A stretch of DNA of 22,472 nt from a bacterium. GTDB lineage: Bacteria > Patescibacteriota > Minisyncoccia > Phycocordibacterales > UBA918. The DNA lies in the NCBI GenBank assembly GCA_002710785.1, contig PAMC01000003.1:26148-48619 (forward strand), given 5' to 3'. Below, piece by piece: positions 1 to 6,354 of the stretch (positions within the stretch are counted from its first letter, which is position 1; each line of letters begins with the position of its first letter). The notes beneath the pieces were generated by a model that saw only the letters and a program-made list of their open reading frames with translations, searched no databases and was not told the origin of the DNA. The position numbers and the translations under genes are program-made.

Positions 1-1248
1 GCTACAGTCGATGGCTTGGTGGGCAAAGCGCTGCAATCGAGCGACGCAGGGCTGCTTAAGCGAGCGCTTGAAGATATTACGCACACGCTCAAACGTTTCT
101 TAAGCGAAGCTGGTGAGCAGCCCGACGACCGTGTCGCCGAAGACGAGAAAGAGCTCGCCACGCTAGAATCTGAGAAAGCAGCAGCGCAGACGTTGCTCAG
201 TAAAGCCACCGAAGCTGAGCAGGCCGCTCAAAATCTCTACGACCAAGTTCGTCAAGCTATCGAGGCCGAGATGAGCGAGAGTCGGGCTGCTGAACGCGCG
301 GTTTTTGAGCTCGTAAACGAGCAGCGTGAACTTGAAAGTACGCTACAGCGTATTGATGGCGAGCTCGCAGTAGTGGAGCGCGACCGCAACGAATTTAAGC
401 GTGAGCTCCAAGAAGCGGTCGCGCTCCTTGGCCGCACCGCCAGCCAGTACATCGACCATCAGTTAGTAGAGAACGAGCAACCGGTCACACCTGAGCAGGT
501 GGTAGCCGAGGATCGAAACGTACAACACGAGCGTCGTCGCGAGCTCGAGAAAATGAAGATTCGCCTAGAGGAGCTCGGCGGCGTCGACACTGAAGTCGAG
601 AAAGAGTACCAGGAAGTTAAAGAGCGTGACGAATTTTTAGCTAAAGAAATTCAAGACCTAACCGACTCGGTCACAAAACTCGAAGCGCTCATCACCGACC
701 TGACCAACCAGCTCAACGAGCGGTTTGTGGCTGGTATTGAAAAAATTTCGGCCGAGTTTAACAAGTTCTTCACGCTCATGTTTGGCGGCGGGCAAGCGAC
801 ACTCGAGCGCGTAAAACCAAAGATTCGACGCACCAAGCTCGATGAGGAGCTCGGCGAAGAGATTAGCGAGGAGGTAGAAGACGAGGAAGCGCAAGAGGGG
901 ATTGAGCTCGCGGTGAAATTGCCGAACAAACGCGTTTCGGGTCTGGATATGCTCTCCGGTGGTGAGCGCGCCCTTACCTCAATTGCGCTCATTTTTGCTA
1001 TGAGCCAGGTCAACCCGCCGCTCTTTATTATTCTCGATGAGACTGACGCAGCGCTCGACGAAGCCAACAGCCGCCGCTACGGCGATATGATTGAGGCGCT
1101 CGCGCAAAAGTCGCAGCTCATTTTAATCACGCACAACCGCGAGACCATGAGCCGTGCGGGCATTCTCTACGGTGTCACCATGGCCGGTGATGGGGTTTCA
1201 AAATTACTGTCGGTAAAGTTGGACGAGGCAGTTGCGGTTGCAAAGTAA
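1..1248 (+). CDS. smc: Chromosome segregation protein SMC, C-terminal part (5' end outside window)
   Basis: This is the C-terminal 415 residues of an SMC ATPase, which works in chromosome compaction and segregation as a homodimer with ScpA/ScpB. The reading frame is open to base 1, so the gene begins upstream of the window. Residues 1 to about 250 are charged, heptad-like Glu/Lys/Leu-rich sequence typical of the returning coiled-coil arm. The C-terminal ATPase head follows: an FGGG motif near residue 261, the ABC signature LSGGE at about 318-322, and Walker B LFIILDE at about 341-347 with the catalytic Glu last, then the D-loop AALDEAN and the H-loop ILITHNR. An acidic linker (EELGEEISEEVEDEEAQEG) interrupts the head. 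All C-terminal head motifs are intact. The stop is TAA. No companion scpA/scpB is visible. Family assignment is secure; the N-terminal head cannot be judged. Confidence 0.97.
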   Translation, partial: ATVDGLVGKALQSSDAGLLKRALEDITHTLKRFLSEAGEQPDDRVAEDEKELATLESEKAAAQTLLSKATEAEQAAQNLYDQVRQAIEAEMSESRAAERAVFELVNEQRELESTLQRIDGELAVVERDRNEFKRELQEAVALLGRTASQYIDHQLVENEQPVTPEQVVAEDRNVQHERRRELEKMKIRLEELGGVDTEVEKEYQEVKERDEFLAKEIQDLTDSVTKLEALITDLTNQLNERFVAGIEKISAEFNKFFTLMFGGGQATLERVKPKIRRTKLDEELGEEISEEVEDEEAQEGIELAVKLPNKRVSGLDMLSGGERALTSIALIFAMSQVNPPLFIILDETDAALDEANSRRYGDMIEALAQKSQLILITHNRETMSRAGILYGVTMAGDGVSKLLSVKLDEAVAVAK

Positions 1249-1272
1249 AGTGAGTAAACGAAGCGAAGCTGA

Positions 1273-1410
1273 CTATTGTGAACTTTGTTCCGAATTCTTT
1301 AGTTGCCGAACTTGTTCTGTGCCGCTAATGAAAAAATAGTTGTCAGCAACAATAATTTGCCGATGCAACAAAGAATTCCTGGAACTCGAACCTCTAAAGT
1401 TCATTAATAG
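1273..1410 (+). other. Long compound hairpin in the smc 3' intergenic region
   Basis: The two halves of this 138-nt stretch pair as one long interrupted stem: 1273-1277 with 1406-1410, 1279-1286 with 1396-1403, 1287-1291 with 1381-1385, 1292-1300 with 1370-1378, 1302-1305 with 1366-1369, 1312-1316 with 1348-1352 and 1317-1319 with 1344-1346, about 39 base pairs in all. It starts 25 nt after the smc stop and precedes a terminator-like hairpin. It has no U-tract of its own. It could be a structured 3' UTR, an RNase processing site, a small RNA, or a remnant of a palindromic mobile element. A 91-codon minus-strand reading frame crosses it but is better explained by this structure. Confidence 0.7.
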
Positions 1411-1446
1411 TAAGTTTTCTCCCAGCGTGCCACCTACTAGACGCAG

Positions 1447-1505
1447 GAAGACCGGGTAGAGGTGCTGTGGTATGGAACACAGTACGTACCCGGTCTTTCT
1501 TTGAT
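1447..1505 (+). terminator. Intrinsic terminator for smc
   Basis: AAGACCGGGTA (1448-1458) pairs perfectly with TACCCGGTCTT (1487-1497). A second inner stem, 1462-1469 with 1478-1485, closes the apex. On the plus strand the T-rich run TTTCTTTGATTTTT follows, so it should terminate smc transcription. On the minus strand it lies just after the stop of the 91-residue gene and may also serve that gene. Confidence 0.8.
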
Positions 1506-1507
1506 TT

Positions 1508-1783
1508 TTACGCAAGCCATGCGTCCCCCTCCTGCTGGCGTATTTCAAACTTCACATCGTTAGGAATTAACTCAGCGATGTTAACCGCGTCTTCCTCGAT
1601 TGGGTCAAGGTGGAATATGCGAAGTTCGTCTTCCGCAGTCTGTGTGTAGATAACCGGTTGGAGAATTGCGATGTGCGGGTGAAGTTTCCTCGCTGCTTCG
1701 TCCAAGTCATCAACATGACCTCGGAGTATGATTTGAAATGCCAGATGGTGCGGGAGAGTGCTGGTGGTAGGATAATTATCCAT
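1508..1783 (-). CDS. Small protein of unknown function (91 aa)
   Basis: I do not recognise this protein. The frame is open much further upstream, but the start is set by an excellent Shine-Dalgarno, AAAGGAGGTG (1788-1797), six bases from the core GGAGG to the ATG at 1783. The upstream part of the open frame would run through a terminator hairpin and a different small gene, so it is not credible. The 91 residues are acidic overall, without signal peptide or membrane segment. The N-terminal half holds HHLAFQIILRGHVDDLDEAARKLHPHIAILQPVIY, which looks like an alternating strand-helix-strand pattern, and the C-terminal part is rich in Asp/Glu. It is likely a cytoplasmic accessory protein. It is convergent with smc and follows the 51-codon gene on the same strand with a terminator between, so it probably has its own promoter. 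Confidence 0.7.
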   Translation of the reverse strand: MDNYPTTSTLPHHLAFQIILRGHVDDLDEAARKLHPHIAILQPVIYTQTAEDELRIFHLDPIEEDAVNIAELIPNDVKFEIRQQEGDAWLA

Positions 1784-1838
1784 GACACACCTCCTTTCTG
1801 CCAGAATAATGACACACCCAGATAATAAGTAAAGCATT

Positions 1839-1870
1839 AAAAAACGGTGTTCAAAGACCACCGTTTTTTT
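1839..1870. terminator. Bidirectional terminator hairpin
   Basis: An 11-bp perfect stem, AAAAAACGGTG (1839-1849) with CACCGTTTTTT (1859-1869), has a 9-nt loop. The A-run and T-run flanks give a U-tract on either strand. On the minus strand it lies 9 nt after the stop of the 51-codon gene, the gene it most likely terminates. Confidence 0.8.
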
Positions 1871-1878
1871 AATTTGCA

Positions 1879-2034
1879 CTAGTGGTTGCGAACGTAGTAC
1901 GTCTTCATTGAACCGTAACCTCGGCTGGCGCGGAATTTTGAACGGAGATTTAACATAGACGCTAAAAGCCCCGTGCGCTGCACCGTAGCGGTTTCGATGT
2001 TGCGATAGGCAAACTCGTACATATTTCGCTTCAT
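1879..2034 (-). CDS. Small basic protein of unknown function (51 aa)
   Basis: A 52-codon frame starts with ATG at 2034 and ends with TAG. The product begins MKRNMYEFAYRNIE and ends SRGYGSMKTYYVRNH; it is basic, rich in Arg, Tyr and Ser, with no membrane segment. Support is contextual. A canonical terminator follows the stop by 9 nt. A TATACC -10-like box sits 16 nt before the ATG, leaving a leader of only about 9 nt, as for other genes in this window. No Shine-Dalgarno is visible. It diverges from the transglycosylase gene across about 60 nt. The length makes chance possible, and I know no family for it. The basic, Arg/Tyr-rich tail suggests nucleic-acid or ribosome contact, which is inference only. 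Confidence 0.45.
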   Translation of the reverse strand: MKRNMYEFAYRNIETATVQRTGLLASMLNLRSKFRASRGYGSMKTYYVRNH

Positions 2035-2080
2035 GCCGGTGATGACGGTGGGTATAGAAAATTCTTACGACCGTACACCA

Positions 2081-2089
2081 TGCCATACT
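2081..2089 (+). promoter_or_regulatory. Extended -10 promoter of the transglycosylase gene
   Basis: TGC-CATACT fits TGnTATAAT. A start seven bases downstream would fall at about 2096, on the ATG at 2097, so the mRNA is probably leaderless. A weak -35 candidate, TTCTTA, lies at 2062-2067. Confidence 0.5.
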
Positions 2090-2096
2090 AGTGGAG

Positions 2097-3191
2097 ATGG
2101 AGCGATTACCTAAAGCAAAGCAAGATACAGAACCTGCCGACCTTGGCAGACGACGTTTTGTGGTAGGAGCGGCCGCCGCTGGCGCAATGCTGGCGACCGG
2201 AGCTGGGGCAGAAGCTTTGGAGACTAGCCCGCGTCCTCGAACGAACCCTTCTCGCGAGCCTGAACCATTGGCGCCCGAAACTAGTCCACGTCCCACAGAG
2301 CGCCCAACTCTTATGACAGAAGCTGAGTTTTACGAGCAGTTTCCAGAGCACTTCACCCCCTTCGACACTCGAGTGATGGAGTTGGCAGGAGATTTTGTCC
2401 ACGAGCTAGAAACAGCCATTAGCTACGGTATGCGCGCCACACTCAATGATCCTCAAGCACGAACTCGGGTTGAGTACCTGCGGACAGAGCTGCAGCTGCC
2501 AGATTTTGACCCAGTGGTAGCTGCCGAGCTACGTAAATTACTACCTGCCAAGGCGTTGGTTGAGTCAAACTGGAATGCCGGCCTGGTAAGCGGGTCCGGT
2601 GCCAGGGGAATTTTACAATTTATGCCTGGCACGTGGGCAGAACATGGAAACGACGGTAACATTCTTTCGCTGCGAGATCAGGTTGTGGCAACTGACAGCC
2701 TCCTCAGACAAATCCACTTTACGCTGCAGAGCGATCGGTATCGGCCAGCGCTCGATCGGATTGAGGCAATCTTTTTTAATGGCGATCGGGAGTCGTTCCT
2801 TCGCGATTTCTATACGCTTTGTGTTCAGAGCTGTTTTAATGCTGGCGCTGGAAACTTGGGGAGCGTACTTGAAGGTTTCGCTAATGAGTTTCGACGCGCA
2901 GATGATGTACACCGAAAACTAAGTGCCCACGGGTTGTCAGTTGCTGGTCGGGACGTTTACGCGCTCATGACGCAACTGGAGCGCCTAAAAGACTGGGATC
3001 CGCAGTACGAAGCACAATCAATAAATTACGTATACAAATTGTATGCTGCTCGAGCGGCAATTGATCAGGGCTGGTCGCCAGGCCTGCGCCAGCAACTTAT
3101 GGGAGAGCTCCCCGACGGCTCCCACCCCGCGGTTGATGCTACCGCAGTAGTTGGTAATCAATCTGGCGCTCCTCAAGATCAGCGCGGGTGA
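2097..3191 (+). CDS. Tat-exported lytic transglycosylase, SLT-like domain
   Basis: This is a 364-residue protein predicted to cleave peptidoglycan glycan strands outside the cytoplasmic membrane. Residues 18-40 form a twin-arginine signal (GRRRFVVG then an Ala/Gly-rich hydrophobic stretch ending AGAEA). Next comes a Pro/Arg/Glu-rich linker with two copies of ETSPRP (about residues 42-70). The catalytic domain shows LPAKALVESNWNAGLVSGSGARGILQFMPGTW (about 149-180), with Glu156 as expected catalytic acid in the ES motif, the GxRGILQFMP motif, and a later CFNAGAGNL (about 246-254) matching the YNAG motif of family 1 transglycosylases. I chose ATG 2097 over an in-frame GTG at 2091 because of the promoter position. 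The 3' end overlaps the 3' end of rnr on the other strand by 53 bp. Assignment to the lysozyme-like superfamily is good; substrate specificity is inferred. Confidence 0.85.
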   Translation: MERLPKAKQDTEPADLGRRRFVVGAAAAGAMLATGAGAEALETSPRPRTNPSREPEPLAPETSPRPTERPTLMTEAEFYEQFPEHFTPFDTRVMELAGDFVHELETAISYGMRATLNDPQARTRVEYLRTELQLPDFDPVVAAELRKLLPAKALVESNWNAGLVSGSGARGILQFMPGTWAEHGNDGNILSLRDQVVATDSLLRQIHFTLQSDRYRPALDRIEAIFFNGDRESFLRDFYTLCVQSCFNAGAGNLGSVLEGFANEFRRADDVHRKLSAHGLSVAGRDVYALMTQLERLKDWDPQYEAQSINYVYKLYAARAAIDQGWSPGLRQQLMGELPDGSHPAVDATAVVGNQSGAPQDQRG

Positions 3192-5070
3192 CTTTAATGC
3201 GAACTGGGTCGCCGAGGCGGTAAATGGTGCCTGTCTTTTGCCCCTTTACCATGTACTGCTCGGGGAAGTGGTCGAAGTAGTCGAAACGGATCGAGGCGAG
3301 CTTCACCATCCCTTCACACTTACTCTCTTTTTCTTCAACGTAGATGCCCCAGCTGGTGACACCAGTTACCACACCGTCAAACTCCTCGCCGATGCGCTCG
3401 CTCATGTACTCAACTTGTTTGTACTTGATACTGTCGCGCTCAGCCTTTACCGCCTCCATCTCGCGTTCTGAGGATTGAATGGAGAGCTTCTCAAACACCG
3501 TCATCTCTTTACCGGTAATTTCGCTGCCGTCTAAGTGGCGACGGAGCATGCGGTGGGCTATCAGGTCCGGGTAGCGCCGAATGGGCGAGGTAAAGTGCGT
3601 GTAGTGCTTAAAAGCCAGGCCAAAGTGTCCAATGTTTTTGGTTGAGTACACTGCTTTTGCCATCGAGCGAATGGTAGCAACTTTAAGGAGATCCTCTTCG
3701 GGAGAGCCCTCAATATCTTCAAGGAGCTGGTTAATGTCATGAGCGCTCACCAAGCCTTTGTGGGTATTAAATTCGTACCCCAAGGCGTGCACAAAGGTAG
3801 CCAGCTCCTCGATCTTGTCGGGATTAGGGACGTCGTGAATGCGGTAGATAAAGGCGGTGTTTTTGCCCGCGTCACTGCAGAGTTTGTGGATGTGTGTTGC
3901 CACCTCGCGGTTTGCGAGCAGCATAAAATCCTCAATCATCATCATAGTCTCGGTCCGCTCCTTCACAAACGCTTTGACTGGTTTACCAGTCTCATCGAGC
4001 TCAAACTTTACCTCCGGTTGCTCAAAGGCAATAGCGCCGTCTTTATGGCGCTGCGCCCGCAGCTTGCGCGAGAGCTCCATCATGGCGGCGAGTGCATCAT
4101 GATGCTCGCCTGCGCCCGCGTCGAGCACCGCTTGTGCTTCTTGGTAGCTAAAGCGTTTATCGGAGTGGATAATTGTCTGCCCGTACCACTCACTAACCAC
4201 CTTGGCCTCTGGCGAGAGCTCAAACACGGCAGAGAAGGCAAGACGGTCGGTCTCTGGGCGCAAGCTACAAAGGTCGTTACTTAATACCTCGGGCAACATC
4301 GGAATCACCCGGTCGACGAGGTAGATACTGGTACCACGCTCACGTGCTTCCATGTCGATAAGGTCACCCTCGCGTACGTAGTGGGAGACGTCGGCAATGT
4401 GAATGCCAACCTCGAAGTTGCCATTCTCGAGCGTTTTGAGCGAGAGTGCGTCGTCGAAGTCTTTCGCGTCGTGTGGGTCGATCGTCATGGTCAGTCGATC
4501 ACGCATATCTTTCCTTTTTGGGTCGTTCTCCGCATCGGCAAAGATTTGCGATTGTTTTTTGTGGAGCTCGTTGGCGGCTTCGGCAATGTCAGCCGGGAAA
4601 TTTTCAAAGAAGCCACCGCTGCGGATGATGGCTTGCATCTCGGTCTCATGCTCGCCTGCTTTACCGAGGGTTTCGGTAATCTCAGCGACCGGGTCGAGGT
4701 GCGGGGAAGACCACTTGGTGATTTTGCTTACCACCTTCATGCCCTCGTCGGCCGCAGTTGCCTTCGGCAACTGCGGCCGCACGTGAATACGGAAGTTGTC
4801 CGGGTGTAGGTAGTACTGACCCTGCTCGTTTTGCTTTACGGTACCAATAAACTCACTGTGGACCGGTTCGACTACGCGCACCACCTTGCCTTGGCGACGC
4901 TCGTCAGGAATTGGCTCGAGGAGCTCGAGCTCAACTAAGTCGCCATCGAGCGCAAAACCAAGGTTTTCGGTAAGGATGAGGATATCCTCGAGAAAATCCT
5001 CGAGCCCCACGAACCCAGTGCCTTTACCGCGAACGCGAATAATACCCTCGTATGTTTTAGATTCAGTCAT
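3139..5070 (-). CDS. rnr: Ribonuclease R (RNase II/R family 3'-5' exoribonuclease)
   Basis: This 643-residue protein degrades structured RNA from the 3' end and, in characterised bacteria, acts in mRNA and rRNA quality control. The order is N-terminal cold-shock-like OB folds (residues 1 to about 130; YEGIIRVRGKGTGFV and EFIGTVKQNEQGQYYLHPDN), then the RNB catalytic domain with the metal-binding cluster IDPHDAKDFDDAL (Asp198, 201, 204, 206, 207), DRVIPMLPEVLSNDLCSL, and HYTHFTSPIRRYPDLIAHRML. A C-terminal S1 domain follows (FDGVVTGVTSWGIYVEEKESKCEGMVKLASI). It ends soon after S1, without the Lys-rich tail of E. coli RNase R. The upstream in-frame ATG at 5094 overlaps the -10 box, so ATG 5070 is preferred, giving a leader of about 8 nt. 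A perfect 13-bp hairpin is embedded in codons 99-108. It converges on the transglycosylase gene with a 53-bp overlap. Confidence 0.96.
   Translation of the reverse strand: MTESKTYEGIIRVRGKGTGFVGLEDFLEDILILTENLGFALDGDLVELELLEPIPDERRQGKVVRVVEPVHSEFIGTVKQNEQGQYYLHPDNFRIHVRPQLPKATAADEGMKVVSKITKWSSPHLDPVAEITETLGKAGEHETEMQAIIRSGGFFENFPADIAEAANELHKKQSQIFADAENDPKRKDMRDRLTMTIDPHDAKDFDDALSLKTLENGNFEVGIHIADVSHYVREGDLIDMEARERGTSIYLVDRVIPMLPEVLSNDLCSLRPETDRLAFSAVFELSPEAKVVSEWYGQTIIHSDKRFSYQEAQAVLDAGAGEHHDALAAMMELSRKLRAQRHKDGAIAFEQPEVKFELDETGKPVKAFVKERTETMMMIEDFMLLANREVATHIHKLCSDAGKNTAFIYRIHDVPNPDKIEELATFVHALGYEFNTHKGLVSAHDINQLLEDIEGSPEEDLLKVATIRSMAKAVYSTKNIGHFGLAFKHYTHFTSPIRRYPDLIAHRMLRRHLDGSEITGKEMTVFEKLSIQSSEREMEAVKAERDSIKYKQVEYMSERIGEEFDGVVTGVTSWGIYVEEKESKCEGMVKLASIRFDYFDHFPEQYMVKGQKTGTIYRLGDPVRIKVTRADLEERQIDYQLLR
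4750..4778. repeat. Perfect 13-bp inverted repeat with 3-nt loop inside rnr
   Basis: GGCCGCAGTTGCC (4750-4762) and its exact complement (4766-4778) flank the triplet TTC. The stem lies wholly inside rnr coding sequence, in the linker after the second OB fold, and encodes part of RPQLPKATAAD. The triplet loop and GC-rich stem resemble the terminator hairpins elsewhere in the window, but no T-run follows on either strand. Confidence 0.8.
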
Positions 5071-5084
5071 ATATATTGCGCCGC

Positions 5085-5093
5085 AGTGTAGCA
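5085..5093 (-). promoter_or_regulatory. Extended -10 promoter of rnr
   Basis: On the minus strand TGC-TACACT matches TGnTATAAT. Initiation about seven bases downstream would put the 5' end near 5078, eight bases before the ATG at 5070. This excludes the longer in-frame start. Confidence 0.55.
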
Positions 5094-5111
5094 TTGACGG
5101 GCGGTAGTGGC

Positions 5112-5117
5112 TATAGT
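5112..5117 (+). promoter_or_regulatory. Candidate -10 box of the 76-aa gene
   Basis: TATAGT lies about 40 nt before the ATG at 5158 and is divergent from the rnr promoter. A TTGACG at 5094-5099 is only 12 nt upstream, too close for a standard -35, so the -35 is unassigned. Confidence 0.4.
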
Positions 5118-5157
5118 AGTTTGCACTCTAAGGTTGCTCTAAAAAAGGTGTGTAGCA

Positions 5158-5388
5158 ATGGCTAGAGACAGGTTGTACGAAGTGACGCTGCGGCCGCGGA
5201 AGGTCGCTAAGTATGAGGCTGATGGGGAAACACATACCGCCGTACAGGTGGTCGAGCGCCTCTGTGCTGCAAACGGCGCTCATGCTGTGCTGCTTGTTCA
5301 TGAAAGGCTCGCGAAGATCTACCACTCTCTTCAGGATGAAGACTGGGAGGTCGTCAAAAGCGAGGAGGTGCGGGTAGATACAATTTAA
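5158..5388 (+). CDS. Small protein of unknown function (76 aa)
   Basis: I do not recognise this protein. The start is supported by a Shine-Dalgarno AAAGGTG (5144-5150) seven bases from the ATG, and the gene is followed 33 nt after its stop by a clean intrinsic terminator, so it appears to be a single-gene transcript. The sequence MARDRLYEVTLRPRKVAKYEADGETHTAVQVVERLCAANGAHAVLLVHERLAKIYHSLQDEDWEVVKSEEVRVDTI suggests a small mixed alpha/beta domain: a strand (YEVTLRP), a helix (TAVQVVERLCAANG), a strand (AVLLVHE) and a charged C-terminus. It has no signal peptide or membrane segment. It is divergent from rnr. Confidence 0.7.
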   Translation: MARDRLYEVTLRPRKVAKYEADGETHTAVQVVERLCAANGAHAVLLVHERLAKIYHSLQDEDWEVVKSEEVRVDTI

Positions 5389-5421
5389 ATGCCGATCCAA
5401 ACGGGTTCGCATAATGACAAC

Positions 5422-5450
5422 GCCGGCCCCATTGTTGGCCGGCTTTTCTT
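5422..5450 (+). terminator. Intrinsic terminator of the 76-aa gene
   Basis: GCCGGCC (5422-5428) pairs with GGCCGGC (5437-5443) across an 8-nt loop and is followed directly by TTTTCTT. This is a textbook Rho-independent terminator. Confidence 0.9.
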
Positions 5451-5488
5451 ATCCCAAACACCAGCCACACGAGGACACCTAGAGCAGG

Positions 5489-5494
5489 TATAGT
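5489..5494 (+). promoter_or_regulatory. Candidate distal promoter of the rpsP leader
   Basis: TATAGT follows the upstream gene's terminator. A transcript from about 5501 would carry a 170-nt leader including both GC-rich hairpins. No good -35 is visible at the normal spacing, so this is tentative. Confidence 0.35.
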
Positions 5495-5536
5495 GTATGT
5501 ACAGGTGCAGACAAGACGCGGTCGCATCACTGACGC

Positions 5537-5614
5537 TGGGGGTCCGGCGAGTCCGGACCCCCAACGCCGCAGCACCATCAATAGCTGTTCCTCTCGCCGG
5601 ACTCGCTGTCCGGC
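5537..5614 (+). promoter_or_regulatory. rpsP leader with two mutually exclusive hairpins
   Basis: Hairpin 1 has an 11-bp stem, TGGGGGTCCGG (5537-5547) with 5553-5563, and a 5-nt loop. Hairpin 2 has a 7-bp stem, GCCGGAC (5596-5602) with GTCCGGC (5608-5614), followed by TTAATT. The loop side of hairpin 1, GCGAGTCCGG (5547-5556), is exactly complementary to CCGGACTCGC (5597-5606) of hairpin 2, so a third 10-bp pairing would replace both. The stretch between 5389 and 5674 otherwise holds only the preceding terminator and promoter boxes. No known riboswitch or S16-binding motif was recognised. Confidence 0.6.
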
Positions 5615-5634
5615 TTAATTCGTGTCTAGCTATC

Positions 5635-5662
5635 TTGCTAAATCGCAATAACCTGGTATGCT
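5635..5662 (+). promoter_or_regulatory. Proximal promoter of rpsP
   Basis: TTGCTA (5635-5640), a 16-nt spacer and TATGCT (5657-5662) with an upstream TG (5654-5655) form a -35/extended -10 promoter. The start would fall near 5669, six bases before the ATG, giving an almost leaderless mRNA. Confidence 0.55.
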
Positions 5663-5674
5663 GTCGGCCACATT

Positions 5675-6163
5675 ATGTTAATGATGAGATTACAACGAGT
5701 CGGCCGCAAGAACGATCCGAGCTATCGAATTGTGGTGACGGACAAGCGAACCGGGCCAAAGAGCAACAAGCATGTGGCTATTTTGGGTTCATACAACCCA
5801 AAAATGAACCACACTCAGCTTGATGCCGATGCGGCCAAAGGGTGGCTTGCCAAGGGTGTGCAGCCTTCAGATACCGTGCACAACATTCTCGTCGCACAAA
5901 AGGTTATTGACGCGAAGAAGTTAAATGTTCTTCCTAAAAAATCGCCGATTGTAGACGAAGAAGCAATCAAGAAGGCAGAGGAAGAAGCAGCGGCAGCAGA
6001 AGCTGCCGAGGCGGAGGCGGCAGAAGAAGCTCCAGCTGATGAAAGTGATACAGCAGCAACCGAGGAAGCTCCAGCAACCGAGGAAGCCACTGAGGAAACA
6101 GCCGAAGAAGCTCCGGCAGCTGAGGAGACGAAAGAGGAAGAGACACCGGCTGAAGAAAAATAA
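5675..6163 (+). CDS. rpsP: 30S ribosomal protein S16 with acidic C-terminal extension
   Basis: The product is a small-subunit ribosomal protein that binds 16S rRNA and helps assemble the 30S body. Residues 1 to about 88 are a full S16 domain: MLMMRLQRVGRKNDPSYRIVVTDKR, GPKSNKHVAILGSYNPK and the GAQPSDTVHNIL-type segment (here GVQPSDTVHNILV). The remaining 75 or so residues are low-complexity Ala/Glu with repeated EEAPA/TEEA units, giving 162 residues against the usual 80-100. The start at 5675 matches the family N-terminus MLMMRL; there is no Shine-Dalgarno. It heads the rpsP-khpA-(NADAR)-trmD cluster. The function of the acidic tail is unknown. The stop codon is inside the stem of the downstream hairpin. 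Confidence 0.97.
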   Translation: MLMMRLQRVGRKNDPSYRIVVTDKRTGPKSNKHVAILGSYNPKMNHTQLDADAAKGWLAKGVQPSDTVHNILVAQKVIDAKKLNVLPKKSPIVDEEAIKKAEEEAAAAEAAEAEAAEEAPADESDTAATEEAPATEEATEETAEEAPAAEETKEEETPAEEK

Positions 6164-6235
6164 ATTAACGAGCGGAAGCGACGCTAATTTATTTTCTTGC
6201 CAATTTGTCCATACCCTAGGACAAATTGCTGCAAG
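6153..6235 (+). other. Tandem hairpins at the rpsP 3' end
   Basis: The first stem pairs AAAATAAATTA (6157-6167) with TAATTTATTTT (6185-6195) and includes the rpsP stop codon. The second pairs CTTGC + CAATTTGTCC (6196-6210) with GGACAAATTG (6219-6228) + GCAAG (6231-6235), 15 bp with a 2-nt bulge. A perfect 34-bp palindrome follows. There is no strong U-tract. The arrangement parallels the smc, khpA and rpoD 3' regions. Confidence 0.65.
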
Positions 6236-6265
6236 TGGTAAATGCTATCGCGAACTTAATGTATA

Positions 6266-6299
6266 CAACAGCCCGGCGGGTATACCCGCCGGGCTGTTG
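6266..6299. terminator. Perfect 34-bp GC-rich palindrome between rpsP and khpA
   Basis: CAACAGCCCGGCGGGTA (6266-6282) is followed immediately by its exact reverse complement (6283-6299), giving a 17-bp arm length with no spacer. It should form a very stable hairpin or cruciform. It lacks a U-tract, so classical intrinsic termination is uncertain. Its last three bases begin the khpA -35 element TTGACG. Confidence 0.65.
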
Positions 6300-6335
6300 A
6301 CGTATGGGGTACGCATCGTATCATTTAGGTATAGT
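6297..6335 (+). promoter_or_regulatory. Promoter of khpA
   Basis: TTGACG (6297-6302), 16-nt spacer and TATCAT (6319-6324) form one candidate. A second -10 box, TATAGT, lies at 6330-6335 and would give a leader of about 13 nt before the ATG at 6355. The -35 is built from the end of the preceding palindrome. Confidence 0.5.
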
Positions 6336-6354
6336 AGAACTAAATACAACGAGT

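Noticed and set aside
1273..1548. 91-codon minus-strand frame after smc
   Set aside because: It is composed of the compound hairpin arms and overlaps the terminator and the Shine-Dalgarno-supported gene; no start signal.
1784..2296. Minus-strand frame extending the 91-aa gene to 262 codons
   Set aside because: It runs through a bidirectional terminator and the 51-aa gene, and is antisense to the transglycosylase signal peptide; the strong Shine-Dalgarno at 1788-1797 fixes a downstream start.
3739..4284. 181-codon plus-strand frame within rnr
   Set aside because: Antisense to the intact RNB domain, without promoter or Shine-Dalgarno; a by-product of the codon bias.
5497..5823. 108-codon frame across the rpsP leader
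   Set aside because: It consists of hairpin arms, overlaps rpsP in another frame, and its ATG lies inside the candidate -10 region.
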